Positions 1-9,171 of a stretch of DNA of 64,000 nucleotides are shown piece after piece. The translations under genes and the position numbers were made by a program. This stretch comes from Bacteroidales bacterium (GTDB lineage Bacteria > Bacteroidota > Bacteroidia > Bacteroidales > UBA932): assembly GCA_017519865.1 (NCBI GenBank), contig JAFWRQ010000003.1:96393-160392 (forward strand), given 5' to 3'. Below the pieces are notes generated by a model. The model did no database searches. It worked only from the letters and a program-made list of their open reading frames with translations, and was not told where the DNA came from. How positions within the stretch are numbered: position 1 is the first letter of the stretch; each line of letters begins with the position of its first letter.

Positions 1-1
1 C

Positions 2-295
2 TCCTCCGATGCCAACAACTGGCGTCCCGGTATGTACGATGCCCCGTCCGACTTTACCCAGCTGGACGCCACGTACTTCCGCCTGAAGAGTTTCGAACTG
101 GGCTACACCCTTCCCAGGAACCTGCTTTCCAAGGTCGGCATGCGTTCCCTCCGCGTTTATGTCGGCGGTACCAACTGGCTGACCTTCACCAACAAGAAGA
201 TCGCAGCCTACGATCCCGAGTCTGCGGCCGCCATGCAGTCCAACACCATGCCCGTCATGCGTACAGTCACGATGGGTGTCAACGTCAACTTTTAA
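2..295 (+). CDS. SusC-like TonB-dependent receptor, C-terminal fragment
   Basis: This is the last 97 codons of a gene that begins before the window; the reading frame is open from base 2. The protein ends in a typical outer-membrane barrel terminus: an aromatic-rich NWRPG motif, a YFRLKSFELGY strand as in SusC/RagA proteins, alternating hydrophobic strands and a final Phe (VNVNF). SusC proteins are outer-membrane transporters that import glycans or peptides with TonB energy and a SusD lid. The SusD gene starts 12 bases downstream, so the pair is evidently co-transcribed. The plug and N-terminal domains are not visible, so the substrate cannot be inferred from this piece. Confidence 0.93.
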   Translation, partial: SSDANNWRPGMYDAPSDFTQLDATYFRLKSFELGYTLPRNLLSKVGMRSLRVYVGGTNWLTFTNKKIAAYDPESAAAMQSNTMPVMRTVTMGVNVNF

Positions 296-307
296 TCCGG
301 CGATACC

Positions 308-2269
308 ATGAAAAAGTTATTATACATACTTTCCGCATTTGCAGCCCTCACCCTGACGTTGTCCTCCTGCGAGAAACTCTTTGACAGTCTCGAGGGTGAC
401 CTGACCAAGATGACCGGCGAGGACATGGCTTCCTCCGAAGCCGGCATCCAGATGCTCCTTGCGCAGGTGTACTCCTATATCCCCATGAACGCTTGCGGAT
501 ATGAGGACCAGTACACGCTGAATGCGGCCGACAGCCACGGTGGTGACTACGGCTTCAACTCTAACCCTTATTATGGAATGTACGGCATCCAGACCTTCTG
601 GAACTGGGGTGCCATCCGTACCATCAACAACTTCATAGAAATCGCGGGCACTGCGGCAGAGAAGGGGACCATCACTGCCGAGGCGAAGAAGACCTATGTC
701 GCCGAGGCCCGTTTCGTCCGTGCATACTGCTATTTCGTGATGGTCCGCAATCTCGGCGGCGTTCCCATCATCACTGAGCCCCTGGACAAGTACTATGACG
801 GTGCCGGCAACGAGCAACTGTTCGCTTTCGCCCAGCGCGCTACCGAGAAGGAGACCTGGGATTTCGTTCTCAGTGAGTTCCAGGCTGCCGCCGACGACCT
901 CGGTCCCGACCCGGTCGCCCCTTATCGCGCCGACAAGTATGCCGCTCTCGGCATGAAGGCCCGCGCCGCTCTCTACGCTGCATCCGTCAGCAAGTACTGG
1001 AATGCTCAGGGCGGTATCGAGAGTTCGTATAAGGCAGTTGCCGCGAAGAAGACCTACATGGAGGCCAGTTATGCCAACGAATATTATAGCCAGTGCATCA
1101 AGGCCTGTGAGGATATCATCGGCAGCGGCAGGTTCAAACTCCACGGTGCCAATCCGTCGGGCGTCGACGAGGCTGTCAAGAACCTCGGTGAAATGTTCGT
1201 TACCGTCGCTCCTGAGGAGTTCATCTTCGGCAAGAGCCTTGACAACGGCGTCGCCTCTTCCGGAAGCGACTTCGACGTGTACAACAGCCCCGCCCAGACC
1301 GTGACCGGTAACTCCAGCTGTGGCAAGTACTCCGTCACCATCGACTTCGTGGACAAGTTCGACAACTACGATGATGCATTCGGAGCCGTTGACGGCACCG
1401 TCAAGACCCGTGCAGACGGAAAGGAAGGCGTTTTCTTCAATGCGGTCCTCTCCCGCTTCCCCAACGAGTACAAGGACATCCCTTACATCGAGTATGACAA
1501 CATCAAAGATCCGTTCCTCAAGAAGGACGCCCGCTTCCAGGCCTGGATCCTCTATCCCGACTCTCAGTTCCGCGGCCAGACCATCAAGATCCAGGGAGGC
1601 ATGATCCACCCGGACGGCAAGGCTACGCTCTGGGTTGAGGACAGCGAAACCATCGACGGCAAGAAGTACTATTCTTTCGGTGCTCCCACCGGCAACGTCT
1701 CAGGTTTCTTCAACTACGAGAACAAGATGGCGGGCAACACCGTCACCACGGGATTCAGCATACGCAAGTTCCTGGACCCTTCCTCCTTCCAGCTGTACCA
1801 CAAGACCTTCTGGTATGACATACGCTACGCCGAGATCCTTCTCTCCTACGCCGAGGCTGTGGTGGAAAGCGGTCAGGGCGACAAGGCCAGGGCCAAGCAG
1901 TACCTCAACGATATCCGTCACCGCGCCGCTTTCAAGGACGATGTGGAACTGACGCTCGAGAATGTCCTGCACCAGCGCGAACTCGAGTTCGCTTTCGAAG
2001 GCGACCAGCTCTACACCCTGCACCGTCGCCGCGCCTTCTACAACAAGCTCACCGATAACGATGTACAGGGCCAGAAGCATGCCCTCACTCCGGTCATCGA
2101 CCTCCGCGGCGGTACTCCGAAGTACATCTTCGTACGTTCGATCCACTACGCAGAGGATCCCCTTACCGGTGGAAAGGCCTCGGACTACCACACCGCTCCG
2201 AAGAGTTATTACGGGCGTATCAGCGACTTCGGTGTGAACAAGTATGAACCCAACCCTGCTGACGAATAA
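308..2269 (+). CDS. SusD/RagB-like surface lipoprotein
   Basis: A 653-residue nutrient-binding lipoprotein that caps the SusC pore at the cell surface. It has an N-terminal signal peptide with a lipobox ending LSSC (Cys21). The family's helical TPR-like body is visible in ARFVRAYCYFVMVRNLGGVP near residue 135. The C-terminal RagB/SusD region has YAEILLSYAEAV and LNDIRHRA (about residues 512-540), followed by the ELEFAFEGDQLYTLHRR helix found in most family members. It sits 12 bases after the SusC stop. Length is at the upper end for the family. The ligand is unknown; the downstream ceramidase-like genes suggest something other than a plain glycan. Confidence 0.95.
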   Translation: MKKLLYILSAFAALTLTLSSCEKLFDSLEGDLTKMTGEDMASSEAGIQMLLAQVYSYIPMNACGYEDQYTLNAADSHGGDYGFNSNPYYGMYGIQTFWNWGAIRTINNFIEIAGTAAEKGTITAEAKKTYVAEARFVRAYCYFVMVRNLGGVPIITEPLDKYYDGAGNEQLFAFAQRATEKETWDFVLSEFQAAADDLGPDPVAPYRADKYAALGMKARAALYAASVSKYWNAQGGIESSYKAVAAKKTYMEASYANEYYSQCIKACEDIIGSGRFKLHGANPSGVDEAVKNLGEMFVTVAPEEFIFGKSLDNGVASSGSDFDVYNSPAQTVTGNSSCGKYSVTIDFVDKFDNYDDAFGAVDGTVKTRADGKEGVFFNAVLSRFPNEYKDIPYIEYDNIKDPFLKKDARFQAWILYPDSQFRGQTIKIQGGMIHPDGKATLWVEDSETIDGKKYYSFGAPTGNVSGFFNYENKMAGNTVTTGFSIRKFLDPSSFQLYHKTFWYDIRYAEILLSYAEAVVESGQGDKARAKQYLNDIRHRAAFKDDVELTLENVLHQRELEFAFEGDQLYTLHRRRAFYNKLTDNDVQGQKHALTPVIDLRGGTPKYIFVRSIHYAEDPLTGGKASDYHTAPKSYYGRISDFGVNKYEPNPADE

Positions 2270-2282
2270 AAATCACACGATC

Positions 2283-3113
2283 ATGAAAAAGATATTCTTA
2301 TTGCTCCCTCTTGCGTTGCTCGTCAATTCGTGCGTATTCTTCGAAATGGACAACTATGACGGACCGAATGCATCCATTTCGGGCAGGATCATAGACAGCA
2401 AGACCAAAGAGAACGTTCCGACCGAGTGCAAGTTCGGAAACTTCTTCGGCGGGGCCTATTTCGGATCTCCTACCACCGGTTATTTCTCCGTGTTCGAGAA
2501 AGGCCGTTCCGAGGTCTATGACATTCCCATCGACTACGAAAAAGCCCAGTACTGGCACATCAAATATGATGGAACTTATGTCAACACCAAGGTGTTCTCC
2601 GGTACATACCGAATTGCCGCCACCGCAGACAACTTCTATCCTGTTACGAAGGATGACGTGAAGATCAATAAGGGCGAGAATACCCTCGACTGGGAGGTGG
2701 TCCCTTATTGCCGTGTCGTAAACCCGAAGATAGAGCTGGTAGGTGACAAGTTCGTCGCCACCTTCGCCGTTGAGTTCGGCGACCCTACGAAGGCCAACAC
2801 CGTCTATGACGCCAAGTTGCTCTGTTATCCCGACGCTTTCGTAGGAATGTACTGCAACTACTGCAACATGGACCAGGGCGCTTCGTCGAGGAGCCTTGTC
2901 GACAATAAGGTTGTCGTGACCCCCATCGTAGCCGACGGCAAGACCCTCAATACACTGACCATAGATCCGAAGAATTCCCTCAACCAGGCCGAGTTCAAAT
3001 ATGCCGGCAAGGGCAAGGAGCACTTCTTCCGTATCGCGGTGTGTGCACAGGGCAACGGAGCCAATGCCAGCCGTTACTACAACTATAGTCCTACCGTGGT
3101 CATCAAATACTAA
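2283..3113 (+). CDS. DUF3823-family lipoprotein
   Basis: A 276-residue lipoprotein; the lipobox ends VNSC (Cys17). ATG at 2283 is chosen over an in-frame ATG at 2244 because it begins the signal peptide MKKIFLLLPLALLV. After the Cys comes the DNYDGPNASISGRIID segment typical of DUF3823 proteins, a carboxypeptidase-regulatory-like beta-sandwich followed by a second all-beta domain. DUF3823 proteins are usually encoded directly after SusD and are thought to be accessory surface proteins of the SusCD complex, but no biochemical role is established. The gene follows SusD by 13 bases and is followed by a strong hairpin, so it may end the first transcript segment. Confidence 0.85.
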   Translation: MKKIFLLLPLALLVNSCVFFEMDNYDGPNASISGRIIDSKTKENVPTECKFGNFFGGAYFGSPTTGYFSVFEKGRSEVYDIPIDYEKAQYWHIKYDGTYVNTKVFSGTYRIAATADNFYPVTKDDVKINKGENTLDWEVVPYCRVVNPKIELVGDKFVATFAVEFGDPTKANTVYDAKLLCYPDAFVGMYCNYCNMDQGASSRSLVDNKVVVTPIVADGKTLNTLTIDPKNSLNQAEFKYAGKGKEHFFRIAVCAQGNGANASRYYNYSPTVVIKY

Positions 3114-3137
3114 TTTTTCGTATATTTAATGCGTGAT

Positions 3138-3163
3138 TCCTACCCGACTCCGGTCGGGTAGGA
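3138..3163 (+). terminator. Hairpin after DUF3823 gene
   Basis: An 11-bp perfect inverted repeat, TCCTACCCGAC / GTCGGGTAGGA, with a TCCG loop, lies 24 bases after the DUF3823 stop. It has no run of T after it (ACTTAAAAC follows), so it could be a weak terminator, an attenuator that lowers expression of the two downstream enzymes, or an mRNA-stabilising stem. Confidence 0.55.
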
Positions 3164-3190
3164 CTTAAAACAACAGTATTGATTAAAGAT

Positions 3191-4546
3191 ATGAAAGTCA
3201 AACATTTGATTATTGCGTGCGCCGCGCTGGTCCTGTGTGGCCAGGCTTTTGCGGCGGACCATGCCCGCGGCCAGTTGAAAGTCGGTATCGCCAGGATCGA
3301 CGTCACTCCCGCCGAGGACCAGTTGGGCAGGAATTCGTATGGCATCCTTGACCATACGCATTTCCGTGTGATCCTTTTTTCCAATGGCAAGACCATCGCC
3401 GGACTGGCCAATATCGACGGCAACCCCAACCAGCGTTGTGTCGATGCGGTCAACGAGCGCATCGAGAAGGAATTCGGCATCCCTCAGGGCAACATCATCT
3501 ACAACGGCACCCACTGCCACTCGACAGGAACCGTTCCGATGGACGAACTGACCGAGAGGATGTACCAGGGCATCAAGAAGGCCTATGAAAGCATGGTTCC
3601 GGCCAAGGTCGGTACCGGCAAGGGTGTCTGCTACCTCAATGTCAAGCGCGACCTCTTCGACCCGGAGCGCGGAACTTGGTGGGAGGGCCCCGATTATGAC
3701 GGCAAGTCCGACAAGACCGTCGGTGTCATCTATTTCGAGAGCCTCGACGGCAAGCCCCTCGGCGTCTATTACAACTACGCCATGCACGCCGTCATCACCG
3801 GCCAGCTCGACATGATCACCGGTGACTTCCCCGGCAAGTCCGAGGAGTACATCGAGAGCCGTTACGGCGATGACTTCGTCGCCATCTTCTCATCCGGTGC
3901 CGCCGGCGACCAGAACCCGCTCTACTTCCAGCAGACCTTCGACCTGCGCGACATCCGCATCGCGGATTACGCCAAGCGCGGTGAGGACATCTCCAACTCC
4001 ATGCCTCCGGGAGGCACCGGACTGGACCGCAACGACCCTGAGACCCACCGTCTCATGGAGGAGCAGAAGCGGATGGCCGAGAGTTATGGTCAGATCCTGG
4101 GCGAGGAAGTGAAGTACGTCGTCATGATGATGCGCCGCTTCGAGACCGACGTGACCCTCGAGGCTGCACGTACGCACATAACCTGTGCGGCGCGCCGCCA
4201 GACCAATGGAGGCGGACGCGCCGGCTATGCCGGTACTTATGAGGATGCCCCCGACATCGTCCTCGAACTCGGACTGGTGATGCTTGACGACATCCCCGTC
4301 TGCGCGGTTTCCGGCGAGGTCTACAACCAGATCGCCGTCGACCTGAAGAACGCTTCACCTTACTCCTTCACCATCATGACCACCGTCACCGACGGCCATA
4401 ACCAGGGCCGCGGCGGTTATATCCCCGATGACGAGGCGTATGGTGCAGAAGTGTTCGAGGTTCTCACTTCCGGTTACAAACAGGGAACGGCACATATGGG
4501 CATCGTAAACGGCCTCCTGGACCTGATCCACGACGCCACCCACTGA
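3191..4546 (+). CDS. Neutral/alkaline ceramidase-like secreted hydrolase (copy A)
   Basis: A 451-residue exported protein of the neutral/alkaline non-lysosomal ceramidase N-terminal family (PF04734-like). ATG at 3191 begins a clear signal peptide (MKVKHLIIACAALVLCGQAFA); an in-frame TTG at 3179 is less likely. Family features seen are VGIARIDVTPAE near the mature start, the metal-site segment NGTHCHS (about residue 110), NYAMHAV (a second conserved His) and SSGAAGDQNPLY, the region holding the catalytic Ser in characterised ceramidases. At about 450 residues it is shorter than classical ceramidases (about 650) and appears to lack their C-terminal Ig-like domain. Actual ceramide hydrolysis is an inference; amide or ester substrates are also possible. 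A close paralogue follows. Confidence 0.8.
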   Translation: MKVKHLIIACAALVLCGQAFAADHARGQLKVGIARIDVTPAEDQLGRNSYGILDHTHFRVILFSNGKTIAGLANIDGNPNQRCVDAVNERIEKEFGIPQGNIIYNGTHCHSTGTVPMDELTERMYQGIKKAYESMVPAKVGTGKGVCYLNVKRDLFDPERGTWWEGPDYDGKSDKTVGVIYFESLDGKPLGVYYNYAMHAVITGQLDMITGDFPGKSEEYIESRYGDDFVAIFSSGAAGDQNPLYFQQTFDLRDIRIADYAKRGEDISNSMPPGGTGLDRNDPETHRLMEEQKRMAESYGQILGEEVKYVVMMMRRFETDVTLEAARTHITCAARRQTNGGGRAGYAGTYEDAPDIVLELGLVMLDDIPVCAVSGEVYNQIAVDLKNASPYSFTIMTTVTDGHNQGRGGYIPDDEAYGAEVFEVLTSGYKQGTAHMGIVNGLLDLIHDATH

Positions 4547-4599
4547 TGCACGCAGCAGTCTTTGCATTGAGAATGAGGATACTGTATTAACGACTCAAA

Positions 4600-5943
4600 A
4601 TGATGAGAAAGATAATGTTGACCCTGCTCGGAGCGCTGGTGCTCGCGACGGGGATCTGCAATGCACAGCGCGGCCAGTTGTATGCAGGGGCGTCCAAGTC
4701 CGACATCACTCCGGACGAGGCGTCGCTGCCCAAGACTTCGCAGGGTATACTCGACCACTGTTTTGCCCGTGCGATCGTATTTACGAACGGCATCACCAAG
4801 GCCGCATTCGTAACCATGGATGCTGCGATGAGCAATAATCGGATGGTCGCAGCCGTAAACGAGCGTGCAGCCAAGGAACTCGGTATTCCTGAAGGGAATA
4901 TCCTGTATAACTGGACTCACACCCACTCCGGTTCATCCGTTTTCGGCGACGAACTCAACGAACGTGTCTTCCAGGCGTTGAAGGAGGCCAACGGCCGCCT
5001 GGTGCCCGCCAAGGTGGGCTACGGCAACGGCGTCTGCTACCTCAATGTCAAGCGCGACCTCTTCGACCCCGAGCGCGGGACATGGTGGGAAGGCCCCGAC
5101 TATGACGGCAAGTCCGACAAGACCGTGGCCGTCATCTATTTCGAAAGCCTTGAAGGCAAGCCCATAGCGACTTATTTCAACTATGCGATGCATGCCGTCA
5201 TCACCGGCAATACAGACAAGGTGAGCGCCGACTTCCCGGGTGAGGCCGAGACCTATGTCGAGAGCCGTTACGGCGACGATTTCGTGGCTTGCTTCGCTTC
5301 CGGCGCCGCCGGCGACCAGAACCCGCTCTATTTCCAGCAGACCTTCGATCTTCGCGATATCCGTATCAAGGATTATGCGGAGCGCGGAGAGGACATCTCC
5401 AACGCGATGCCTCCGGGGGGCCAGGGTCTGGACCGCACTAAGCCCGAGGTGCAGAGACTTCTCGGCGAACAGGAGCGTATGATCCGCAGTTACGGACAGA
5501 TCCTCGGCGAGGAGGTGAAGTACGTCATCATGATGATGCGCCGCTTCGAGACGGACGTTACGCTGAAGTGCCTGCACAAGACAGTCACTTGCCCTGCCCG
5601 CCGTCAGCTCAACGGAGGCGGACGCGCCGGTTACGAAGGACAGTACGAGGATGCAGGCGAGGCCACGATAGACCTCCACCTTACCATGCTGGACGACATC
5701 CCGGTCGTGGGAACGAGCGGCGAACCGTACAATCCTATAGCGGTGGAACTGAAGCAAAAGTCCCCGTATGCCCGCACGATGTTGACAACGCTCTGCCAGG
5801 GTACCTTCACGGGCTACATTCCCGACGATGAATCCTATGGAGCCCAGTCCTTCGAGGTGTTGGGATCCCGCTTCAAACAGGGATATGCGCAGAAGGCCAT
5901 CGTGGACGGGGCGCTGGACCTGATCCACGAGGCGACTCACTGA
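4600..5943 (+). CDS. Neutral/alkaline ceramidase-like secreted hydrolase (copy B)
   Basis: A 447-residue paralogue of the preceding gene, 53 bases downstream, with a signal peptide (MMRKIMLTLLGALVLATGICNA; ATG at 4600 or 4603). It keeps the canonical metal-site form THTHSGS, where copy A has THCHSTG, plus NYAMHAV and ASGAAGDQNPLY. The middle and C-terminal parts are nearly identical to copy A, while the first 100 residues differ much more. The pair looks like a tandem duplication followed by partial homogenisation or selective divergence of the N-terminal half. It ends at a strong terminator and so closes the SusCD locus. The substrate is not determined. Confidence 0.8.
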   Translation: MMRKIMLTLLGALVLATGICNAQRGQLYAGASKSDITPDEASLPKTSQGILDHCFARAIVFTNGITKAAFVTMDAAMSNNRMVAAVNERAAKELGIPEGNILYNWTHTHSGSSVFGDELNERVFQALKEANGRLVPAKVGYGNGVCYLNVKRDLFDPERGTWWEGPDYDGKSDKTVAVIYFESLEGKPIATYFNYAMHAVITGNTDKVSADFPGEAETYVESRYGDDFVACFASGAAGDQNPLYFQQTFDLRDIRIKDYAERGEDISNAMPPGGQGLDRTKPEVQRLLGEQERMIRSYGQILGEEVKYVIMMMRRFETDVTLKCLHKTVTCPARRQLNGGGRAGYEGQYEDAGEATIDLHLTMLDDIPVVGTSGEPYNPIAVELKQKSPYARTMLTTLCQGTFTGYIPDDESYGAQSFEVLGSRFKQGYAQKAIVDGALDLIHEATH

Positions 5944-5950
5944 TAAGGTG

Positions 5951-5992
5951 GCACCCCGCGGGCATTTACCCGCGGGGTGCTGCTTTTTTTTT
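5951..5992 (+). terminator. Rho-independent terminator of the SusCD/ceramidase locus
   Basis: A 12-bp perfect stem GCACCCCGCGGG / CCCGCGGGGTGC (5951-5962 with 5969-5980) with a 6-base loop, followed by a run of nine T (5984-5992). It lies 7 bases after the second ceramidase-like gene. Confidence 0.93.
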
Positions 5993-6014
5993 CGGAGAAA
6001 CCGGAAAACGTTCG

Positions 6015-6022
6015 TATCTTTG
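6015..6022 (+). promoter_or_regulatory. Bacteroidota -7 promoter box for the DUF2723 gene
   Basis: TATCTTTG matches the Bacteroidota -7 consensus TAnnTTTG and lies just after the preceding terminator and 26 bases before the chosen ATG (6049). No clear -33 TTG is visible. Confidence 0.7.
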
Positions 6023-6048
6023 TCATTTGTCGGATAATGACAGAGATT

Positions 6049-9000
6049 ATGGACAACAAGAAATTCAAACTGTGGAACAGGATCGGCGCGGCCGCCGTTT
6101 TCGTGGTCTCGCTGGTCACTTACCTGTCCACCATAGAGCCCACCGCTTCCTTTTGGGACTGCGGTGAATTCGTCGCATCGTCATACAAACTCGAGGTCGG
6201 CCACCCTCCGGGGAACCCCGTATTCCAGCTTATAGCCCGCGTCTTCACGATGTTCGGGGACAATATGCATGCAGCGGTGCTCGTCAATGCCATGAGCGGC
6301 CTGTGCTCGGCCCTGACCATCTTCTTCCTGTACCTGACCATCGTCTTCTTCGCCAAGAGGATCATCCGTCCCGGTGAGGATGGCCGCTACACGACGGGCG
6401 GCGCGCTGGCCGTGATCGGCAGCGCCGCCGTCGGCGCCCTGGTCTACTGCTTCTCCGACACATTCTGGTTTTCTGCGGTCGAGGGCGAAGTATATGCGAT
6501 GTCGTCGCTTTTCACTGCCCTGGTCTTCTGGTCAATGACAAAGTGGTACGAGCAGGCCGACAGGCCCCATGCCAACCGTTGGATAGTACTGATCTCCTTC
6601 CTGATGGGCCTGTCCATCGGCATCCACCTGCTGAACCTCCTGGCCATCCCTGCCCTGGTCTTCATGTTCTATTACAAGAGACGCGAAGACAAGCCCTATA
6701 CGTTCTGGGAGTTGGTGAAGGTCTTTGCGGTTTCCGTCGTGATCCTCGCTTTCATCCTCTTCCTGATCATTCCCTGGCTGCCCAAGGCTGCGGCCTATAT
6801 GGACCTGCTGTTCGTGAACGTCTTCGGCCTGCCGTACAACACCGGCGCCGCGTTCTTCATGGTGGCGCTCCTCGCCCTTTGCTTTTGGGGCCTCTTCCGC
6901 ACCCTCAAGACCAAAAAGGTCTTCTGGAACACCGCCCTGCTGTGCTGCACGACCATCATCATTGGATTCTCGATCTTCAGCATCGACATCATACGCTCCA
7001 GCGCAAAGACCCCGACCAACGAGTATCAGCCCGACAATGCATTCACGCTCGTCCGCTATCTTTCGCGCGAGCAGTACGGCTCCACGCCCATCGTCTACGG
7101 CCAGTACTTCGATGCTCCGTACGAACTGTACACGACCAAGTACTGGGCTCCCCTGAACGGTAAATACATCCACGCCGAAGGCCCTGTCGACGCCAAATAC
7201 GATTCCTCCGGCAAGATGCTGTTCCCCCGCATGTGGAGCGGCCTGGACCAGCGCAGCATCGATTTCTACGAGACCTACATGAACGGCAAGGGCAAGCGCA
7301 TCGCCGGTCGCGATCACAGGAAGCCCACCATGGGCGCCAACCTTGCGTTCTTCTTCGACTACCAGTTGAACTGGATGTACTGGCGCTACTTCATGTGGAA
7401 CTTCGTAGGCCGACAGAACGAGATCCACGGGCAGGTCCCGGGCGACATCTTCTACGGCAACTGGGAGAGCGGCATAGGCTTCATCGACAGGGCGAGGCTC
7501 GGTGACCAGTCCGACGCCCCCGCCATACTTCTGGACAACAAGGGCAAGAACCACTATTATTTCCTGCCCCTGCTGCTCGGTCTCCTTGGCTTGTTCTTCC
7601 AGTTCGAGCGCGACAGGCGCGGCAACTGGCTGGTCTTCCTGATGTTCTTCATGACCGGTATCGCCGTTGTTGTATACCTCAACCAGCCTCCGTTCCAGGT
7701 CCGCGAGCGCGATTACGCCTACGCCGGTTCGTTCTATTCGTTCTCCATCTGGGTCGGCCTGGGAATGGCCGCGGTCTGGTCGTGGCTGAACGATGCGCTG
7801 AAGGGCAAGCATTCCACCGCGGTGGCGGCCGTCGTGGCCGTAGCCTGCCTGTGCGTTCCGGCCCTTATGGCCGCCGAGAACTGGGATGACCACGACCGTT
7901 CCAACCGCCGTACCTCGACCGAGATGGCCTCCAACTATCTCAACTCGGTGGGCAAGGACGGCATAATCATCACGCACGGCGACAACGATACTTTCCCTCT
8001 GTGGTATGCCCAGGAGGTCGAAGGTGTCCGGACCGACGTGCGCGTGGTGAACACCTCGCTGCTGGGTACCGACTGGCACATCGACCAGATGAAATATGCC
8101 GTCAACGAGTCCGCCCCGCTGCCGCTCACCGTCGGCCCTGAGCAGTATCTGTACGGCACCAACGAGTATATCTTCATATACGACACGCGCGAGCAGCCTA
8201 TGCTCCTTTCCGATGTCATGACCGTATTCAAGCACCCCGACGTCAAGGTGCAGGTGAGCAGCGGAAAGAAGGTCGACTACATCATCTCCCGCAAGCTCAT
8301 CGTACCGGTCAACAAGGAGAACGCCCTCAGGAGCGGCATTGTGAGCCCGAAGTTCGCGGATGCGGTCCCGGACAGCATCGTGCTGGAGATTCCCAAGGAC
8401 AAGGATTACCTGACCAAACCCGAACTGTTCATGCTTGACCTGCTCTCCAACTATCAGTGGGACAGGCCCCTGCACATGCTCAACCAGGGTGGTGACCTGA
8501 ACATCGGCATCAAGGATTACCTTATGTTCGAGGGCTATTCCTCCAAGTTCGTTCCCTTCAAGAACAAGATCACCACGACGGATCCCGGCATTGTCGACAC
8601 GGACCATCTCTATGACCTGATGACCAATGTCTTCAAGTGGGATGCCGTCTCGCGTGACGACTATTTCGTGGATTACCAGAACCTCTATACCCACCTTGGC
8701 GTCATGTCCCTGCGCGGACTCTTCGTCAACGCCGCCGAGGCTTTCCTCAAGGCGGGCGAGAAGAGCCGGGCCATCGAGATGCTCGACAAATGCCAGAGCG
8801 TGCTGGACCAGAAGTCCTATCCCCTTGAGACGATTCCTATCGGATTCTCGGGCAACGACTATATGGTCTGCGAGATGATCAACCAGTATTATCGTTTAGG
8901 CGAGTTGGACAAGGCCCGCTCGCTTGCCGTCGACCTGTTCAACGAGCTTCTTGTCTCTGCAAGGTTCTATATGGAATACTACGATTACGCCCAGTCCGAG

Positions 9001-9171
9001 TTCGAACTGTGCGGACAGTATGTGTATTTCCTGCAGGATATCCTTGAGACCGCCGGCGACAAGGAACTCGCCAAGCGTATCGGAGATAATTTCGAGTCGT
9101 TGATGAACTACATCACCGGTGATTCCGGCGAGGTTCCTGAGAATGGCGCGCCAGCCGTATCGGGTGATTAG
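6049..9171 (+). CDS. DUF2723 multi-pass membrane protein (GT117-type)
   Basis: A 1040-residue integral membrane protein. ATG at 6049 (MDNKKFKLWNRIG) is preferred; ATG at 6037 is possible, but in-frame codons further upstream run into the terminator. The N-terminal third holds many hydrophobic helices and the family signature FWDCGEFVASSYKLEVGHPPG near residue 35, an acidic/Pro-Gly loop resembling GT-C glycosyltransferases. The soluble C-terminal part has helical repeats. DUF2723 is classed as GT117 in CAZy and is thought to act in Bacteroidota protein O-glycosylation; that role is family knowledge, not shown here. It has its own promoter and overlaps the convergent methyltransferase gene by 3 bases. 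Confidence 0.88.
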   Translation: MDNKKFKLWNRIGAAAVFVVSLVTYLSTIEPTASFWDCGEFVASSYKLEVGHPPGNPVFQLIARVFTMFGDNMHAAVLVNAMSGLCSALTIFFLYLTIVFFAKRIIRPGEDGRYTTGGALAVIGSAAVGALVYCFSDTFWFSAVEGEVYAMSSLFTALVFWSMTKWYEQADRPHANRWIVLISFLMGLSIGIHLLNLLAIPALVFMFYYKRREDKPYTFWELVKVFAVSVVILAFILFLIIPWLPKAAAYMDLLFVNVFGLPYNTGAAFFMVALLALCFWGLFRTLKTKKVFWNTALLCCTTIIIGFSIFSIDIIRSSAKTPTNEYQPDNAFTLVRYLSREQYGSTPIVYGQYFDAPYELYTTKYWAPLNGKYIHAEGPVDAKYDSSGKMLFPRMWSGLDQRSIDFYETYMNGKGKRIAGRDHRKPTMGANLAFFFDYQLNWMYWRYFMWNFVGRQNEIHGQVPGDIFYGNWESGIGFIDRARLGDQSDAPAILLDNKGKNHYYFLPLLLGLLGLFFQFERDRRGNWLVFLMFFMTGIAVVVYLNQPPFQVRERDYAYAGSFYSFSIWVGLGMAAVWSWLNDALKGKHSTAVAAVVAVACLCVPALMAAENWDDHDRSNRRTSTEMASNYLNSVGKDGIIITHGDNDTFPLWYAQEVEGVRTDVRVVNTSLLGTDWHIDQMKYAVNESAPLPLTVGPEQYLYGTNEYIFIYDTREQPMLLSDVMTVFKHPDVKVQVSSGKKVDYIISRKLIVPVNKENALRSGIVSPKFADAVPDSIVLEIPKDKDYLTKPELFMLDLLSNYQWDRPLHMLNQGGDLNIGIKDYLMFEGYSSKFVPFKNKITTTDPGIVDTDHLYDLMTNVFKWDAVSRDDYFVDYQNLYTHLGVMSLRGLFVNAAEAFLKAGEKSRAIEMLDKCQSVLDQKSYPLETIPIGFSGNDYMVCEMINQYYRLGELDKARSLAVDLFNELLVSARFYMEYYDYAQSEFELCGQYVYFLQDILETAGDKELAKRIGDNFESLMNYITGDSGEVPENGAPAVSGD

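Noticed and set aside
6532-8694. Minus-strand open frame of 720 codons
   Set aside because: It is antisense to the DUF2723 gene, with no recognisable domain and no start signal.
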